Source of the DNA: Victivallis lenta
GTDB lineage: Bacteria > Verrucomicrobiota > Lentisphaeria > Victivallales > Victivallaceae
Assembly: GCF_009695545.1 (NCBI RefSeq)
Contig: NZ_VUNS01000017.1
Span: 52,035-116,034, forward strand
Reading direction: 5' to 3'
DNA length: 64,000 nt
Shown here: one piece after another, positions 45,323 through 53,620 of the stretch
Numbering within the stretch: the first letter of the stretch is position 1
Layout of the letters: each line of letters begins with the position of its first letter
Made by a program: the position numbers and the translations under genes
Notes under the pieces: model-generated
What the model saw: only the letters and a program-made list of their open reading frames with translations
Databases searched by the model: none
What the model was told of the DNA's origin: nothing

Positions 45323-48300
45323 CGGGTTCCTCCTGTTTCCGGTGCGGAGAGTTCGACGAGCAGAAGATCGAGCGGTTCGATCCGGACGTCGATTTCCGAC
45401 AGCTCCTTTCCCGGGCGGCTGCTTCGGATTCCGGTTCCTGCTTTGCTGTTGTGATAGATCCGGGCATTCCAGTCCGGGGCGGCCGGCAGCCCGCGGTAGC
45501 GGACCTGCGCCTCCATCGGTTCGCTCGTGTAGTTGTACATGACGAGCAGGATTCGTCCGGATTCCGGTTCCCGCATCGCGTAGGTCAGCAGATTCGGCAG
45601 CGGGAATTTCGTGCTCATGCGGACCTGGCTGAACGGACGGACTCCGGCCCATTTCAACAGGTCGTCCATCCACGGCGTCCACTGATCGGCGGCATCGAGC
45701 ACCGGCAGGCCGTTGAAAAAGAGCACTTCCCCCCGGCCGAACGGGATTCTCCAGGCTATCGGTCTGCCGGCTGCGTCGCGGCCGATCACTTCCCCCCGAC
45801 AGGTTGTTCCGGCTCCTGAACGGTAGAGCTGCGCCCGGAACGGCCTGCCGCCCGGCAGGGTCATGACCGCATCGACCGGCTCCTCCGTCCAGGCGGAACC
45901 GGATGTTATGCCGAGCTCGCGCCTCACCGCCTCGGTCGCGCGTTCTCCGTCGCGCCGGAAGCTCGTGTTCCAGAGGACGAGCTTGCCGCCGTTCCGGACA
46001 AATTCGAGCGCGCGGCGCTGCACCGTCTCCGGCACATCCGGGTGGCCGCCGTCGATGTGGAGCCGGACGTTCCGCAGTTTGGACTCGGGTGTCTGCGCGG
46101 TCAGCTCATAGTAGGGCGGCAGGCCGTTGTAATAGTTTGCCGCCTTCAGTACGCCGGAGAGCCCGCCCCAGTTGTTGACCACCTGCCGGTCCCACTGCGT
46201 CGGGCGGCGGATGCGCCGGACAGGGCGGCAGTTTTCGTAGTGGGCATTGTCGTGGTTGAAGCCCCCGATCAGCGCGATTTCGGAGTCGTCGATCAGTTCG
46301 AACCGGGAAATATCGGCCAGCTTCGGGGCCAGCGCGCGCAGGTCGTTCCACGAACGCCAGGTGACCGGATTCGCATATGCCTCCTCCTCCAGCGCCGGAG
46401 CTCCGACCCAGCGCAGCGAACCGTGCGACAGCAGCGGCAGGATCGAAAAGAGTCCGCCGTTGTAGGAGAGATACGACGTGGTCGGCTCCCCCCATTCGAA
46501 GCAGATCGGCTTCGGCTGGTGGCGGTATTGGTCGTACTGGAAATATTCCCGGCCCTGTTCGATGGAGAAGTTGCCGGCGAAGAGCTGCCCGGCCTCGGCC
46601 AGTTTCCCGATCTCACGGCCGGGCGGAGACGCGTCCGCACACGCTTCGGAGGCGAAGAATTTCATATCCGGCGCGTGCTTGCGGATCGCGCGGATCGCAT
46701 CGAGGTAGAACTGCTGCTGGGTGTGGACGAGCTTGAAATCCAGAAAATCCAGCCACTCCGGACGCCGGTCCGCGGCGCGCTGCTCTTTCGGGAGCGGCAG
46801 CGGGAGCTTCAGCTCCTCCCAGGTTGCCAGTTTCCGGCCGTAGCGCCGGCTGACGGCCTCGAGCGTGAGCTTGCGGCAGTCGCGCAGATACTCCCGGAAC
46901 GCCTGCTCGGCCCAGCGGCTGTAATCCCAGACGAAGTCGGTTTTGCCGCCGTTCACGTAAAGATTCGTGTATTCGTCGAAGAAGAACACCTCGAGCAGCG
47001 GCGGCCGGATATCGCAGCGCAGCATGCGGCCGGTTCCGGCGCAGCGTTCGGCGATTTTCCCCCACAGGGCGGCAAAGTGCTGCCGGAAGAGCGGGGACGA
47101 GACCGACGGCGGGCTGAAGAACTTCATCTTCCAGAAGTTGCGTCCGGTCGCCGGGCTGCCGTACTGGTCGCGCATGATGTACTCCGGCGAGCGCAGCCAC
47201 TCCGGAGTCTGGTCGTCGGCGAAATAGAGCGTGATGTTGAAGAATTTGCCTTGTTCCAGCACATGATCCACCATCGCGTCGAGGTCGGAGAAGTTGTAGA
47301 CGCCGGGCAGCGGTTCGAGGTCGCCCCAGAAGTATTCGAGCTGCATGGTGTTGAAGCCGTTTTTGAATACGGCATCGACCGTGCGGCGCGATTTCCGCTG
47401 TCCGAGCCCGTCGTATTGCCCGACCGCGCCGGCGATTTCGACCACGGGGGGGGCGAGGGCGGGCAGGTTGCCGCGCACCGGGACCGGAGCGGCTCCGGCC
47501 ACGCCGAAAAGAACGCGGTTCCGGGCGAACACGCGTTCCCCGTCGCCGATTTCGGCCGTGAGATAGTAGGGGCCGGGCGGCAGTGCATCGAGCGTGACCG
47601 TCTCCTGCAACGGCTTGCCGAGATCGACCGGCAGAACCCGCAGCGGTTCGGTGAACAGAGGACGCCGGTAGTAATCCGTGAGGCGCAGCGTCAGTTTCGC
47701 CGGATGCGCGGGAACTCCGGCGCCCGGTGTGAAGCTGATCCGCAGCCGCGGTTTCTGTCCGGGCTGCCAGACCATTTCGCCCTCCGTCAGCGCGAGGCCC
47801 GGGGCATCGAATTGAATTTTTCCGCCGCCGAGCCGGGGAGAGGGGGCGGCGCTGCCGTAAACCCAGAACCGCTCCACCGTCCAGGCGTTCTGCGGGGATG
47901 GTTCGAAAAAGCGGATCCGGAGCGCATCGGCAGCGAGCGGAGCGGAGAAGCGGATCAGCGGCCGGGTTGCTTCATCCAGCGTTTTCGGCCGGAAAATCTC
48001 ACTCCAGTTTCCGGCCAGCCGTCGTTCGATCACATAAGCAGGACGGTAGGCGGGGGATTTTTTGAAATTGTAGAACAAGGCGATCGTATCGAACTGCACC
48101 GGCTCCGCGTACGGAAAGTCAAGCTGCAGATACGGCTGCTCCGGGTCGACCGCGTCGAAGCACGGCGACATCCAGCCCCGGCGGGGACTGGAGTTGACCA
48201 GTCCGGCGGGAGCCGGAATCGGTTCGTCGCTCAACGCCGACTCCGCTGACCAGGGCGGATTCGAATAGGTGCCGGAGCTCGAAGCCAGTGCATCCGGGGA

Positions 48301-48432
48301 GAAGTTGACGCGCCCTTCCAGGTGGCGGTCATCGCCGGTTGCTTCGCGCAGTTTGCGGTATTCGGGCGCGGCGGCCGCCGCCAGTCCGAAACCGGCGGCC
48401 AGAAACAGCAGCAGGGGTTTTCGTAAAGTCAT
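45319..48432 (-). CDS. Secreted GH42-like beta-galactosidase family protein with N-terminal discoidin-like domain
   Basis: A 1037-residue exported protein from ATG 48432 (signal peptide PLLLFLAAGFGLAAAAA; GGAG about 10 bp upstream). The N-terminal 200 residues look like an F5/8-type (discoidin) sugar-binding domain (PYLQLDFPYAEPVQFDTIAL, RIRFFEPSPQNAWTVERFWV). The central TIM barrel has GH42-type features: FNTMQLEYFWGDLEPLPGVY, PEWLRSPEYIMRDQYG and VFFFDEYTNLYVNG. A Rossmann-like trimerisation domain follows (GRPVRRIRRPTQWDRQVVNN, GKLVLWNTSF). Exact family and substrate are uncertain. It follows the phase-variable pseudopilin by 70 bp, with an intervening hairpin. Confidence 0.8.
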   Translation of the reverse strand: MTLRKPLLLFLAAGFGLAAAAAPEYRKLREATGDDRHLEGRVNFSPDALASSSGTYSNPPWSAESALSDEPIPAPAGLVNSSPRRGWMSPCFDAVDPEQPYLQLDFPYAEPVQFDTIALFYNFKKSPAYRPAYVIERRLAGNWSEIFRPKTLDEATRPLIRFSAPLAADALRIRFFEPSPQNAWTVERFWVYGSAAPSPRLGGGKIQFDAPGLALTEGEMVWQPGQKPRLRISFTPGAGVPAHPAKLTLRLTDYYRRPLFTEPLRVLPVDLGKPLQETVTLDALPPGPYYLTAEIGDGERVFARNRVLFGVAGAAPVPVRGNLPALAPPVVEIAGAVGQYDGLGQRKSRRTVDAVFKNGFNTMQLEYFWGDLEPLPGVYNFSDLDAMVDHVLEQGKFFNITLYFADDQTPEWLRSPEYIMRDQYGSPATGRNFWKMKFFSPPSVSSPLFRQHFAALWGKIAERCAGTGRMLRCDIRPPLLEVFFFDEYTNLYVNGGKTDFVWDYSRWAEQAFREYLRDCRKLTLEAVSRRYGRKLATWEELKLPLPLPKEQRAADRRPEWLDFLDFKLVHTQQQFYLDAIRAIRKHAPDMKFFASEACADASPPGREIGKLAEAGQLFAGNFSIEQGREYFQYDQYRHQPKPICFEWGEPTTSYLSYNGGLFSILPLLSHGSLRWVGAPALEEEAYANPVTWRSWNDLRALAPKLADISRFELIDDSEIALIGGFNHDNAHYENCRPVRRIRRPTQWDRQVVNNWGGLSGVLKAANYYNGLPPYYELTAQTPESKLRNVRLHIDGGHPDVPETVQRRALEFVRNGGKLVLWNTSFRRDGERATEAVRRELGITSGSAWTEEPVDAVMTLPGGRPFRAQLYRSGAGTTCRGEVIGRDAAGRPIAWRIPFGRGEVLFFNGLPVLDAADQWTPWMDDLLKWAGVRPFSQVRMSTKFPLPNLLTYAMREPESGRILLVMYNYTSEPMEAQVRYRGLPAAPDWNARIYHNSKAGTGIRSSRPGKELSEIDVRIEPLDLLLVELSAPETGGTR

Positions 48433-48456
48433 CAATTGGATTCTCCGATAGGAAAA

Positions 48457-48481
48457 CGGACGGCGGGCATTCCGCCGTCCG
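48457..48481 (-). terminator. Attenuator-like hairpin between pseudopilin and GH42-like gene
   Basis: Perfect 10-bp stem (48457-48466 with 48472-48481, CGGACGGCGG) with loop GCATT, followed on the minus strand by TTTT. As the gap to the next gene is only 70 bp, it likely lowers rather than abolishes downstream transcription. Confidence 0.65.
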
Positions 48482-48502
48482 GAGTGAAAGAACGGTTTCC
48501 GG

Positions 48503-49264
48503 TCAATCCCAGTCGCGGTAGTAACCGCTGTCGTCGCCCCAGGTCTTGAGACGCGGCGCCGAGGCGGCGTGGCCGTCGAAGAAGAGGAAATTGACGCGCT
48601 TGCCGCCGCCGTGCGGCATGAACTGGTCGGCGCCGCCGATCGCCACGCCGATCGCATCGGTTTTGTCGTAGGTGACCAGAATGGAGTTCATCGGCTTGGC
48701 CGCCATGGGCGGAATCAGCTCGTAGAGCATGACGGTCATCGACGGATGCTTGAATTTTTCCGGCGTCGGGCTGGAGTCGAAACGGGTGCCGAGCGGAATG
48801 CCTTTCGCCGCATAGTCGTTGCCGCAGTTGTAGGCGTAGCTGCGCAGGTACTGGCGGTTGGCGCTCCCTGTGTAACTTGCGTCGTGCCGGTAGCAGTTGA
48901 AAATATTCGACTTTCCGGAGGAGGGCGACGGAACGTAGCCCGGATTGCCGGCCATGCCGCCGTTGTGGAGCAGGAGCCAGGACCACGGAATCTGCTCGTT
49001 GGGCTGGTTCAGGTGGTTGTATCCCCGTCCGCGCGGCGGGCACCATCTGCCCTGATCCTGCGCGTAAATATGCATGAACGTCCCGAGCGTTTTCTGGTTG
49101 TTGACGCAGGTCAGGTCCCTTCCGGCGTCGCGGGCCATGTTGATGGCCGGCAGCAGCATGCTGGCCAGGATCGCGATGATGGCAATAACCACCAGCAATT
49201 CGATCAGAGTGAACGGTTTGCGCATAATACCGGGTATGTGAAGTTTCCTTGTACGGTCTGTCAT
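48503..49264 (-). CDS. Pseudopilin-like protein with leader supplied by an invertible segment
   Basis: A 253-residue protein. ATG 49264 has AAAAAGGAG at a 7-nt spacing. Its leader [17 protein letters not shown] precedes [13 protein letters not shown], so the methylase/peptidase motif is 17 residues in, unlike the 4-6 residues of the other pseudopilins. The codons for HIPGIMR lie in the inverted-repeat arm 49224-49242. A second in-frame ATG at 49225 has no ribosome site. The C-terminal box is [19 protein letters not shown]. First gene of an operon with two large glycosidases. This copy is in the productive orientation, in contrast to 14527. Confidence 0.92.
   Translation of the reverse strand: MTDRTRKLHIPGIMRKPFTLIELLVVIAIIAILASMLLPAINMARDAGRDLTCVNNQKTLGTFMHIYAQDQGRWCPPRGRGYNHLNQPNEQIPWSWLLLHNGGMAGNPGYVPSPSSGKSNIFNCYRHDASYTGSANRQYLRSYAYNCGNDYAAKGIPLGTRFDSSPTPEKFKHPSMTVMLYELIPPMAAKPMNSILVTYDKTDAIGVAIGGADQFMPHGGGKRVNFLFFDGHAASAPRLKTWGDDSGYYRDWD
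49224..49242 (+). repeat. Left inverted-repeat arm of invertible segment 2
   Basis: ATAATACCGGGTATGTGAA, perfectly reverse-complementary to 49670-49688. Inner palindrome ATACCGGGTAT. With flanks it matches the arm of segment 1: CGCATAAT then TATGTGA in both. Confidence 0.95.
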
Positions 49265-49669
49265 GATATAACTCCTTTTTGTTGAATGAATTTATTCGGC
49301 CTCTGGCGGCAGAATTGTTCCGTTTTCGTTTCCTGGACTCGTCCGTCTGCATTGTCGCGGGATTCGCGGGGGAAATACATTTCCCCCGCACCCCCATTTC
49401 TTACCCTGTGCCGGGCTTTCATTTCCCGTGGGTTGCGCCCTTACCGCCCGCGGCGGAGGACTTTGTCCTCCTTACTTGTCCGCCTGCGGCGGCCAACTCT
49501 TCACCGCCCGCTTCACGGGCTGCGGCAGAGGGCCTTCGCTCCGCTGCATTCACCTTCGTCGCACCTGCTCCTCGCTGCCCGCTTCGGCTGCCGCCGAACC
49601 GTGCAGTCCGTTCACATCCGCTGCGCGGCGCATACCGCGCTTTTTTGCCGGGCGGCAATGCTGTTTTGT

Positions 49670-49688
49670 TTCACATACCCGGTATTAT
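49670..49688 (-). repeat. Right inverted-repeat arm of invertible segment 2
   Basis: TTCACATACCCGGTATTAT. On the minus strand the junction creates a TATAAT hexamer (49684-49689) with GTCACA 18 bp upstream, a possible promoter entering the segment. Confidence 0.95.
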
Positions 49689-49700
49689 ACGCAATTGCGG

Positions 49701-49757
49701 TTATATATGTGACATATTCACCAACAGCTCGATCAACGTGAAATATATCTTCTTTAT
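49701..49757 (-). pseudogene. Relic of a pseudopilin N terminus outside the invertible segment
   Basis: AGGAGG at 49762-49767 (minus strand) is followed 4 bp later by ATA AAG AAG and a frame reading [18 protein letters not shown] then TAA. This is the pseudopilin signature peptide cut short just after LLV, with the expected start codon ATG changed to ATA. A 13-bp palindrome ATATGTGACATAT lies at the break. It appears to be what remains of a pseudopilin gene truncated next to the repeat arm. The remaining bases to 49938 show no gene. Confidence 0.65.
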
Positions 49758-49938
49758 AAAACCTCCTTAAATGTCGTATCATGGAAAAGAGTTAAGCCGG
49801 CGAGTGGACTCGGCTGCCGGATGTTTGTTTTTTCTGGTTGTTTCTCCTGCTTTTTTTACTTCGGGACAATTCGATATTCTGCCCGTGCGCGGAACACGTT
49901 CTTCCGGCGCGGAAAATGGTGACCGATTGATTCCGGTT

Positions 49939-51063
49939 TTACCGGGCGGCAATATTTCCGTGCGGAAACCCTTCCGGCCGTTTCCAGGGGATGACCGTTT
50001 CTCCGGCGGCGGAGCGCCGGGTGCTCTCCCGCAGCACCAGCGACGGCGCAATCAGAGTCTGACGGCCGGTCCGGCGTACCTGCGGGTCGTTGCGGCAGGC
50101 GTGGATGATCTTCTCGGCGGCGACGGCCCACTCGCCGAGGTTCTGGTCGATTGAAGAGAGTGCCGGGTGAAAAAATCCGCATTCCGGGATATTGTCGAAA
50201 CCGATGATGCAGAGATCGTTCGGAACGGAGAGTTCGAGTTCATGGCAGGCGCGCATAACGCCGAGCGCGCCGAGGTCGGAGTCGCAGAAGAGGGCGGTGC
50301 AGTCGAAGGTTCCGCTGCGCCCGAGCTGCATCATTTTTTCGTAGGCGCGGGCGCTGGATTGCTCGCCGGGGCGGGTGTTGCAGTCGATGATCAGCGGAGT
50401 GATTCCATTGACCATCAGGTATTTTGCAAATCCGTTCCGGCGTGAAACCGTACTGTCGAGCTGCGGCTGGGTCAGCATCATGCCGATTTTCGTGTGGCCG
50501 TTGTTCAGGAAATGGCCGGCCGCCATGGCGCCGCCGAGTTCGTTATCGGTGCTGACCGCATTGATGCCGAGTCCCTGCGGTGCGCTGTTGATCAGCACCA
50601 CCGGATAGTCCAGCCGTGCCAGGTGTTCCCAGGTGTTGAGGTCGAAATCCCAGTGCCAGTAAACGATAAGGGCATCGCTTTCCGCCGGCAGCATTTCCGG
50701 CGTGACGCGTTCGATGCCGTAGTTGTGGTAGCACGGTTTCAATGTGTATCCGGAAGCCGTGAAATGGCGGGCGAATTCGGTGAGAATTGCGGCCGTGAAG
50801 CTGGACTGCCAGTCCGGCAGCAGCAGGGACACTACGCCGTTCGGACAGTTCTCCCGGTTGTCGGCAGGCGCTTTGAAGGTGCCGCGGCCGACCTGCGACA
50901 CGATGAGGCCGGCCTTCTTCATCTCGTTCATCGCCTGGGTGATGACGAGCTGGCTGACGCCGAAGCGCTTCATCAGCCGGCGTACGGAAGGCACCGTTGC
51001 TCCCGGCGGGAGGCTCTCGACCAGATCGCGGCACTCTTTGATGATGTTGTCGTATTTATCCAT
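49939..51063 (-). CDS. GntR-type regulator with LacI-like sensor domain
   Basis: A 374-residue regulator. The N-terminal GntR winged helix is at about 8-70 (PPGATVPSVRRLMKRFGVSQ, VITQAMNEMKKAGLIVSQVG). The remainder is a periplasmic-binding-like sugar sensor (GVVSLLLPDWQSSFTAAIL, LNNGHTKIGMMLTQPQLDS, ALFCDSDLGALGVMRAC, CIIGFDNIPECGFF). This GntR-LacI hybrid architecture is that of AraR, the arabinose repressor of Bacillus. It lies upstream of, and on the same strand as, the pseudopilin/glycosidase operon at 42.8-49.3 kb and is its most likely controller. A consensus promoter and inverted-repeat operator precede it. Confidence 0.9.
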   Translation of the reverse strand: MDKYDNIIKECRDLVESLPPGATVPSVRRLMKRFGVSQLVITQAMNEMKKAGLIVSQVGRGTFKAPADNRENCPNGVVSLLLPDWQSSFTAAILTEFARHFTASGYTLKPCYHNYGIERVTPEMLPAESDALIVYWHWDFDLNTWEHLARLDYPVVLINSAPQGLGINAVSTDNELGGAMAAGHFLNNGHTKIGMMLTQPQLDSTVSRRNGFAKYLMVNGITPLIIDCNTRPGEQSSARAYEKMMQLGRSGTFDCTALFCDSDLGALGVMRACHELELSVPNDLCIIGFDNIPECGFFHPALSSIDQNLGEWAVAAEKIIHACRNDPQVRRTGRQTLIAPSLVLRESTRRSAAGETVIPWKRPEGFPHGNIAAR

Positions 51064-51088
51064 GAATTTCGTTTTCTTTTTATTGGTA

Positions 51089-51110
51089 ATACACTTTGTA
51101 TTTGGTGTAT
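51089..51110. promoter_or_regulatory. Probable operator of the GntR-type regulator
   Basis: Inverted repeat ATACAC-N10-GTGTAT, between the promoter at 51121 and the start codon at 51063, suited to autorepression. Confidence 0.6.
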
Positions 51111-51120
51111 TTCTGTATTA

Positions 51121-51148
51121 ATTATACCAGAAATAAAAAGAATGTCAA
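51121..51148 (-). promoter_or_regulatory. Promoter of the GntR-type regulator
   Basis: Minus strand TTGACA (51143-51148), 16 bp, TATAAT (51121-51126): both boxes are full consensus. The 200 bp between it and the small gene at 51359 hold nothing else that I can support. Confidence 0.85.
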
Positions 51149-51358
51149 TAGGAAAATGAAAAATAATTCAAAAATCGATGTCCCCGCGCCGCTGTGCGGT
51201 TTGGCCAGGGAGAAGGGCGATTCATTGATCGGGCATGTGCGGTGAGGAGTGTGGATGTCCCGGCCGCGGGGGGAACTGCGGGCCGCTGACGGAAGACTGT
51301 ATGACAATGAAGTGATACACTTCGGAAAACAGCGCCGGACACGGAGGGCGGCGTGCGC

Positions 51359-51604
51359 TTATTTGCCGGAGGCTTCGCGGATCAGATCGGTGAACTCCTC
51401 GCGGGAGAGTTCGCCGAGTCGCTTGCCGCGTTTCGAGAGCTTTTCGTTGAATTTGACGGCGGTCTCAGTCATTTTCTCATGGGTTTCCTCGGAGCCGCCG
51501 ACCAGGCAGAAGTTGTCGCCCCGGGTGATGCGGCGATGCTCATCCCGGCCGTCCAAGCCCATGCCCAGCAGCAGGGCGGTGTTGTTTTTCGATGCGTCAG
51601 CCAT
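51359..51604 (-). CDS. Small acidic/basic conserved-looking hypothetical protein
   Basis: An 81-residue cytoplasmic protein from ATG 51604, with AAGGAG 8 bp upstream. It contains ALLLGMGLDGRDEHRRITRG and FCLVGGSEETHEKMTET, then a charged helical C terminus (KLSKRGKRLGELSREEFTDL). I do not recognise a named family; the composition is that of a real, soluble, mostly helical protein. It sits 76 bp downstream of the phosphoesterase-PHP gene, on the same strand. Confidence 0.7.
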   Translation of the reverse strand: MADASKNNTALLLGMGLDGRDEHRRITRGDNFCLVGGSEETHEKMTETAVKFNEKLSKRGKRLGELSREEFTDLIREASGK

Positions 51605-51680
51605 GCGAACAGCTCCTTTCCTGTCACTAATATAGTACCTTTTCTCAAAAAATCCAGCCGGAAAGATGCGGCAGCCGGTT

Positions 51681-53132
51681 TCAATACAGAATATCGTGCC
51701 AGTCGCCGTCGAAACCGAGGCTCCGCAAGAGGCGGATGTGCGGCTGCAGAAAACCGAAATCAGACAGGTGGTGCGCATCGCTTCCGAAACTGAGCTTCAC
51801 TCCGGCCGCCAGCGCGCGCCGCGTGAATTCCGGGTGCGCGCTGTTATGGTGAAAATTGACTTCGGCCGCCATGCGGTATGTTTTCAGCAGCGCGATGATA
51901 CGGTCGAAATACGGTTCCGGGTCGATGCCCCGCTTGCGGAGAATTCGCAGCGGATGGGCCAGTACCGGAATTCCGGCCCGGCCGTACGCTTCGATCATGC
52001 GGAGATGGAGCTCCCCGAGTTCTCCCGGCGGACAGTTCGGGTCAAGATGGTGAATTCCCCCGATCAGGGCTGCCGCATTTTCACGCAGTGCGGTTGTCAT
52101 GACCGGTTCGCACTTCCGGGTGATATCGACTTCGAAGCCGGCCCGGAACCGTTCGTCGCCGAAACAGCGGCAATATGCGAGGAAGTCCGGGAGCCGGTTC
52201 ACCGCATACGGTTCGCGCAACCCGTTGAAAAACCAGTCGAAACCGAAAAATCCGCGCTTGGTGAAGTAGAGCTGCCCGCTGTGTTCGGTCACGTCGCAGC
52301 CCGCGAGATTGAACATCTCCATCAACTCCTTTTCCGCCTCGAAATCCATATTTTCCCCGCAGTAGGCGTACGGCGTGTGCGTGTGGCGGTCGAACCATTC
52401 GAAACCGTCCGGAAGCCGGAATGAATCGGTTTCGTATCTGACTGTTCCGTTGTCGTCAAGTTCGATCCGGGCGAAAGAGAACGGCGACTCGCAGAGGGCC
52501 GGCGCGCAGAGAAACGTGGCCTTCCCGTCGAAAACCGGTTCGCTCCCGGCATGATGGTGGCCGGAGATGGAGAGCACGCAGCCGGTCGCGTGCATTTTTG
52601 CGATGATTTCGTCCCGGTTCCGGTAGCCGTAAGGAGAGTTTCCGGTCCCGGCCGGAAAAACGGGTACGTGCTGCAGTGCCACGAGCTGTCCGTCGAAACC
52701 GGAACGCGCCCGGTCGAATTTCGCCAGCTCCTCCGGCAGCCGCTCGGCGTTCCAGCCGGGCCGCTCCGGGTCGAGGAACGGGATGATCCTGGTGCGCTTG
52801 ATCTCAATATACTCCGGCGGCTTCGGAATGCATTCATAGAATGCGGCGGGCGGAAGATCGTGATTGCCGGGAATGGCGATGACCGGCACCGGCACTTCCC
52901 GCAGCAGGGCGCCGAGCTCGTTCAGGCGGCCGATTGCGGCGCGGTCCCCGGCCATTGCCGGGTCGATGAGGTCGCCGGCCGCAATGACCGCATCGGGCCA
53001 GCCTTCGATTTCAAGCAGTTTCAGGAACCGTTTCAGCAGCAGGGCCCCGTAAGCTCCCTTCCGGCCGGGATTCCTTCGGTTCGGGCCGCCGGAATAATGA
53101 ATATCGGTGACGACTGCGAGGCGGATGCTCAT
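51681..53132 (-). CDS. Metallophosphoesterase fused to a PHP-domain phosphoesterase
   Basis: A 483-residue cytoplasmic protein. Residues 1-250 are a calcineurin-like phosphoesterase with VVTDIHYSGG (Asp10, His12), AAGDLIDPAM, IPGNHDLPP and SISGHHHAGS. Residues from about 265 form a PHP domain with FDRHTHTPYAYCGEN, EVDITRKCEPV, PVLAHPLRILRKRG, AAEVNFHHNSAH and FGSDAHHLSD. Both domains use clustered metals to cleave phosphate esters, so the protein may act twice on a nucleotide or sugar phosphate. GGAG lies 8 bp before ATG 53132. The start overlaps the thioesterase stop by 4 bp. Confidence 0.88.
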   Translation of the reverse strand: MSIRLAVVTDIHYSGGPNRRNPGRKGAYGALLLKRFLKLLEIEGWPDAVIAAGDLIDPAMAGDRAAIGRLNELGALLREVPVPVIAIPGNHDLPPAAFYECIPKPPEYIEIKRTRIIPFLDPERPGWNAERLPEELAKFDRARSGFDGQLVALQHVPVFPAGTGNSPYGYRNRDEIIAKMHATGCVLSISGHHHAGSEPVFDGKATFLCAPALCESPFSFARIELDDNGTVRYETDSFRLPDGFEWFDRHTHTPYAYCGENMDFEAEKELMEMFNLAGCDVTEHSGQLYFTKRGFFGFDWFFNGLREPYAVNRLPDFLAYCRCFGDERFRAGFEVDITRKCEPVMTTALRENAAALIGGIHHLDPNCPPGELGELHLRMIEAYGRAGIPVLAHPLRILRKRGIDPEPYFDRIIALLKTYRMAAEVNFHHNSAHPEFTRRALAAGVKLSFGSDAHHLSDFGFLQPHIRLLRSLGFDGDWHDILY

Positions 53133-53506
53133 GGTTTCCGCTCCTTCAGGGCTTTTTTCCGGCCGTCGGGACCGATTGCCACGAAGGTGCATTCGCCGCG
53201 GAGCGCTCGCTCACCGCCGACCCGGGCTTCGATCGAAAAGGTGACGCTGCTGCGGCCGAACTCCGGCTTGCCCGCATAAAAATCGAGGATTTCGCCGGCC
53301 TTGACCGGCCGCGTCAGGTAAAATTCGGAGAACCGGTAGCCGACCGGATGGGATTCCCCGGTACACCGGGCCGCGTGAATCGCCGCCTGTTCGGCTGTAA
53401 AATCGAGCATCCGGCCGCCGTAAAGATTGCCGCCGACGCCGAGGTCGAGCTCTTTTACCAGCCGGGAACCGAGAAAGAACGGTAGTTGTTCCGGTGATTG
53501 ACTCAT
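53129..53506 (-). CDS. Acyl-CoA thioesterase, hotdog fold
   Basis: A 125-residue hotdog-fold protein of the cytosolic acyl-CoA hydrolase type: VKELDLGVGGNLYGGRMLDF with the conserved N/GG-x-LYGG-x-L pattern, then HPVGYRFSEFYLTRPVKAGE and FSIEARVGGERALRGECTFV. It hydrolyses a thioester of an acyl-CoA; chain length is not evident. It is translationally coupled to the phosphoesterase-PHP protein, suggesting a shared but unknown pathway. Confidence 0.85.
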   Translation of the reverse strand: MSQSPEQLPFFLGSRLVKELDLGVGGNLYGGRMLDFTAEQAAIHAARCTGESHPVGYRFSEFYLTRPVKAGEILDFYAGKPEFGRSSVTFSIEARVGGERALRGECTFVAIGPDGRKKALKERKP

Positions 53507-53592
53507 GGTGCTGCATCCTCCCTGTTTGCCGGATCAATATAATTCCATTGGCCGCCGCCGGCAAACCGGAAAGGGGGGGAATATCGATAAAG

Positions 53593-53620
53593 TATATAAA
53601 TATAGATATTTTTTTATCAA
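53593..53620 (-). promoter_or_regulatory. Promoter of the thioesterase operon
   Basis: Minus strand TTGATA (53615-53620), 16 bp, TATATA (53593-53598), in a very AT-rich stretch 87 bp upstream of the thioesterase start. Confidence 0.5.

Larger units (their letters stand above)
49224..49688. other. Putative invertible DNA segment 2 (present orientation: leader on)
   Basis: A 465-bp segment is bounded by perfect 19-bp inverted repeats that extend to 25 bp with one mismatch. The pseudopilin start, ribosome site and eight leader codons lie inside at the left edge, reading left into the gene body. Inversion would send the leader to the right instead, ending after about 30 codons, and would join a 130-codon open frame (49279 onward on the plus strand) to the pseudopilin. 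The interior is GC-rich and full of small hairpins, for example GGAGGACTTTGTCCTCC near 49455. I see no independent gene in it. Confidence 0.72.

Noticed and set aside
49419..49658. 79-codon minus-strand frame inside segment 2
   Set aside because: Gly/Ala/Arg-rich translation of hairpin-rich DNA with a TTG start and no ribosome site.
51122..51307. 61-codon minus-strand frame upstream of the small protein gene
   Set aside because: Runs through the GntR promoter and has no ribosome site or recognisable domain.
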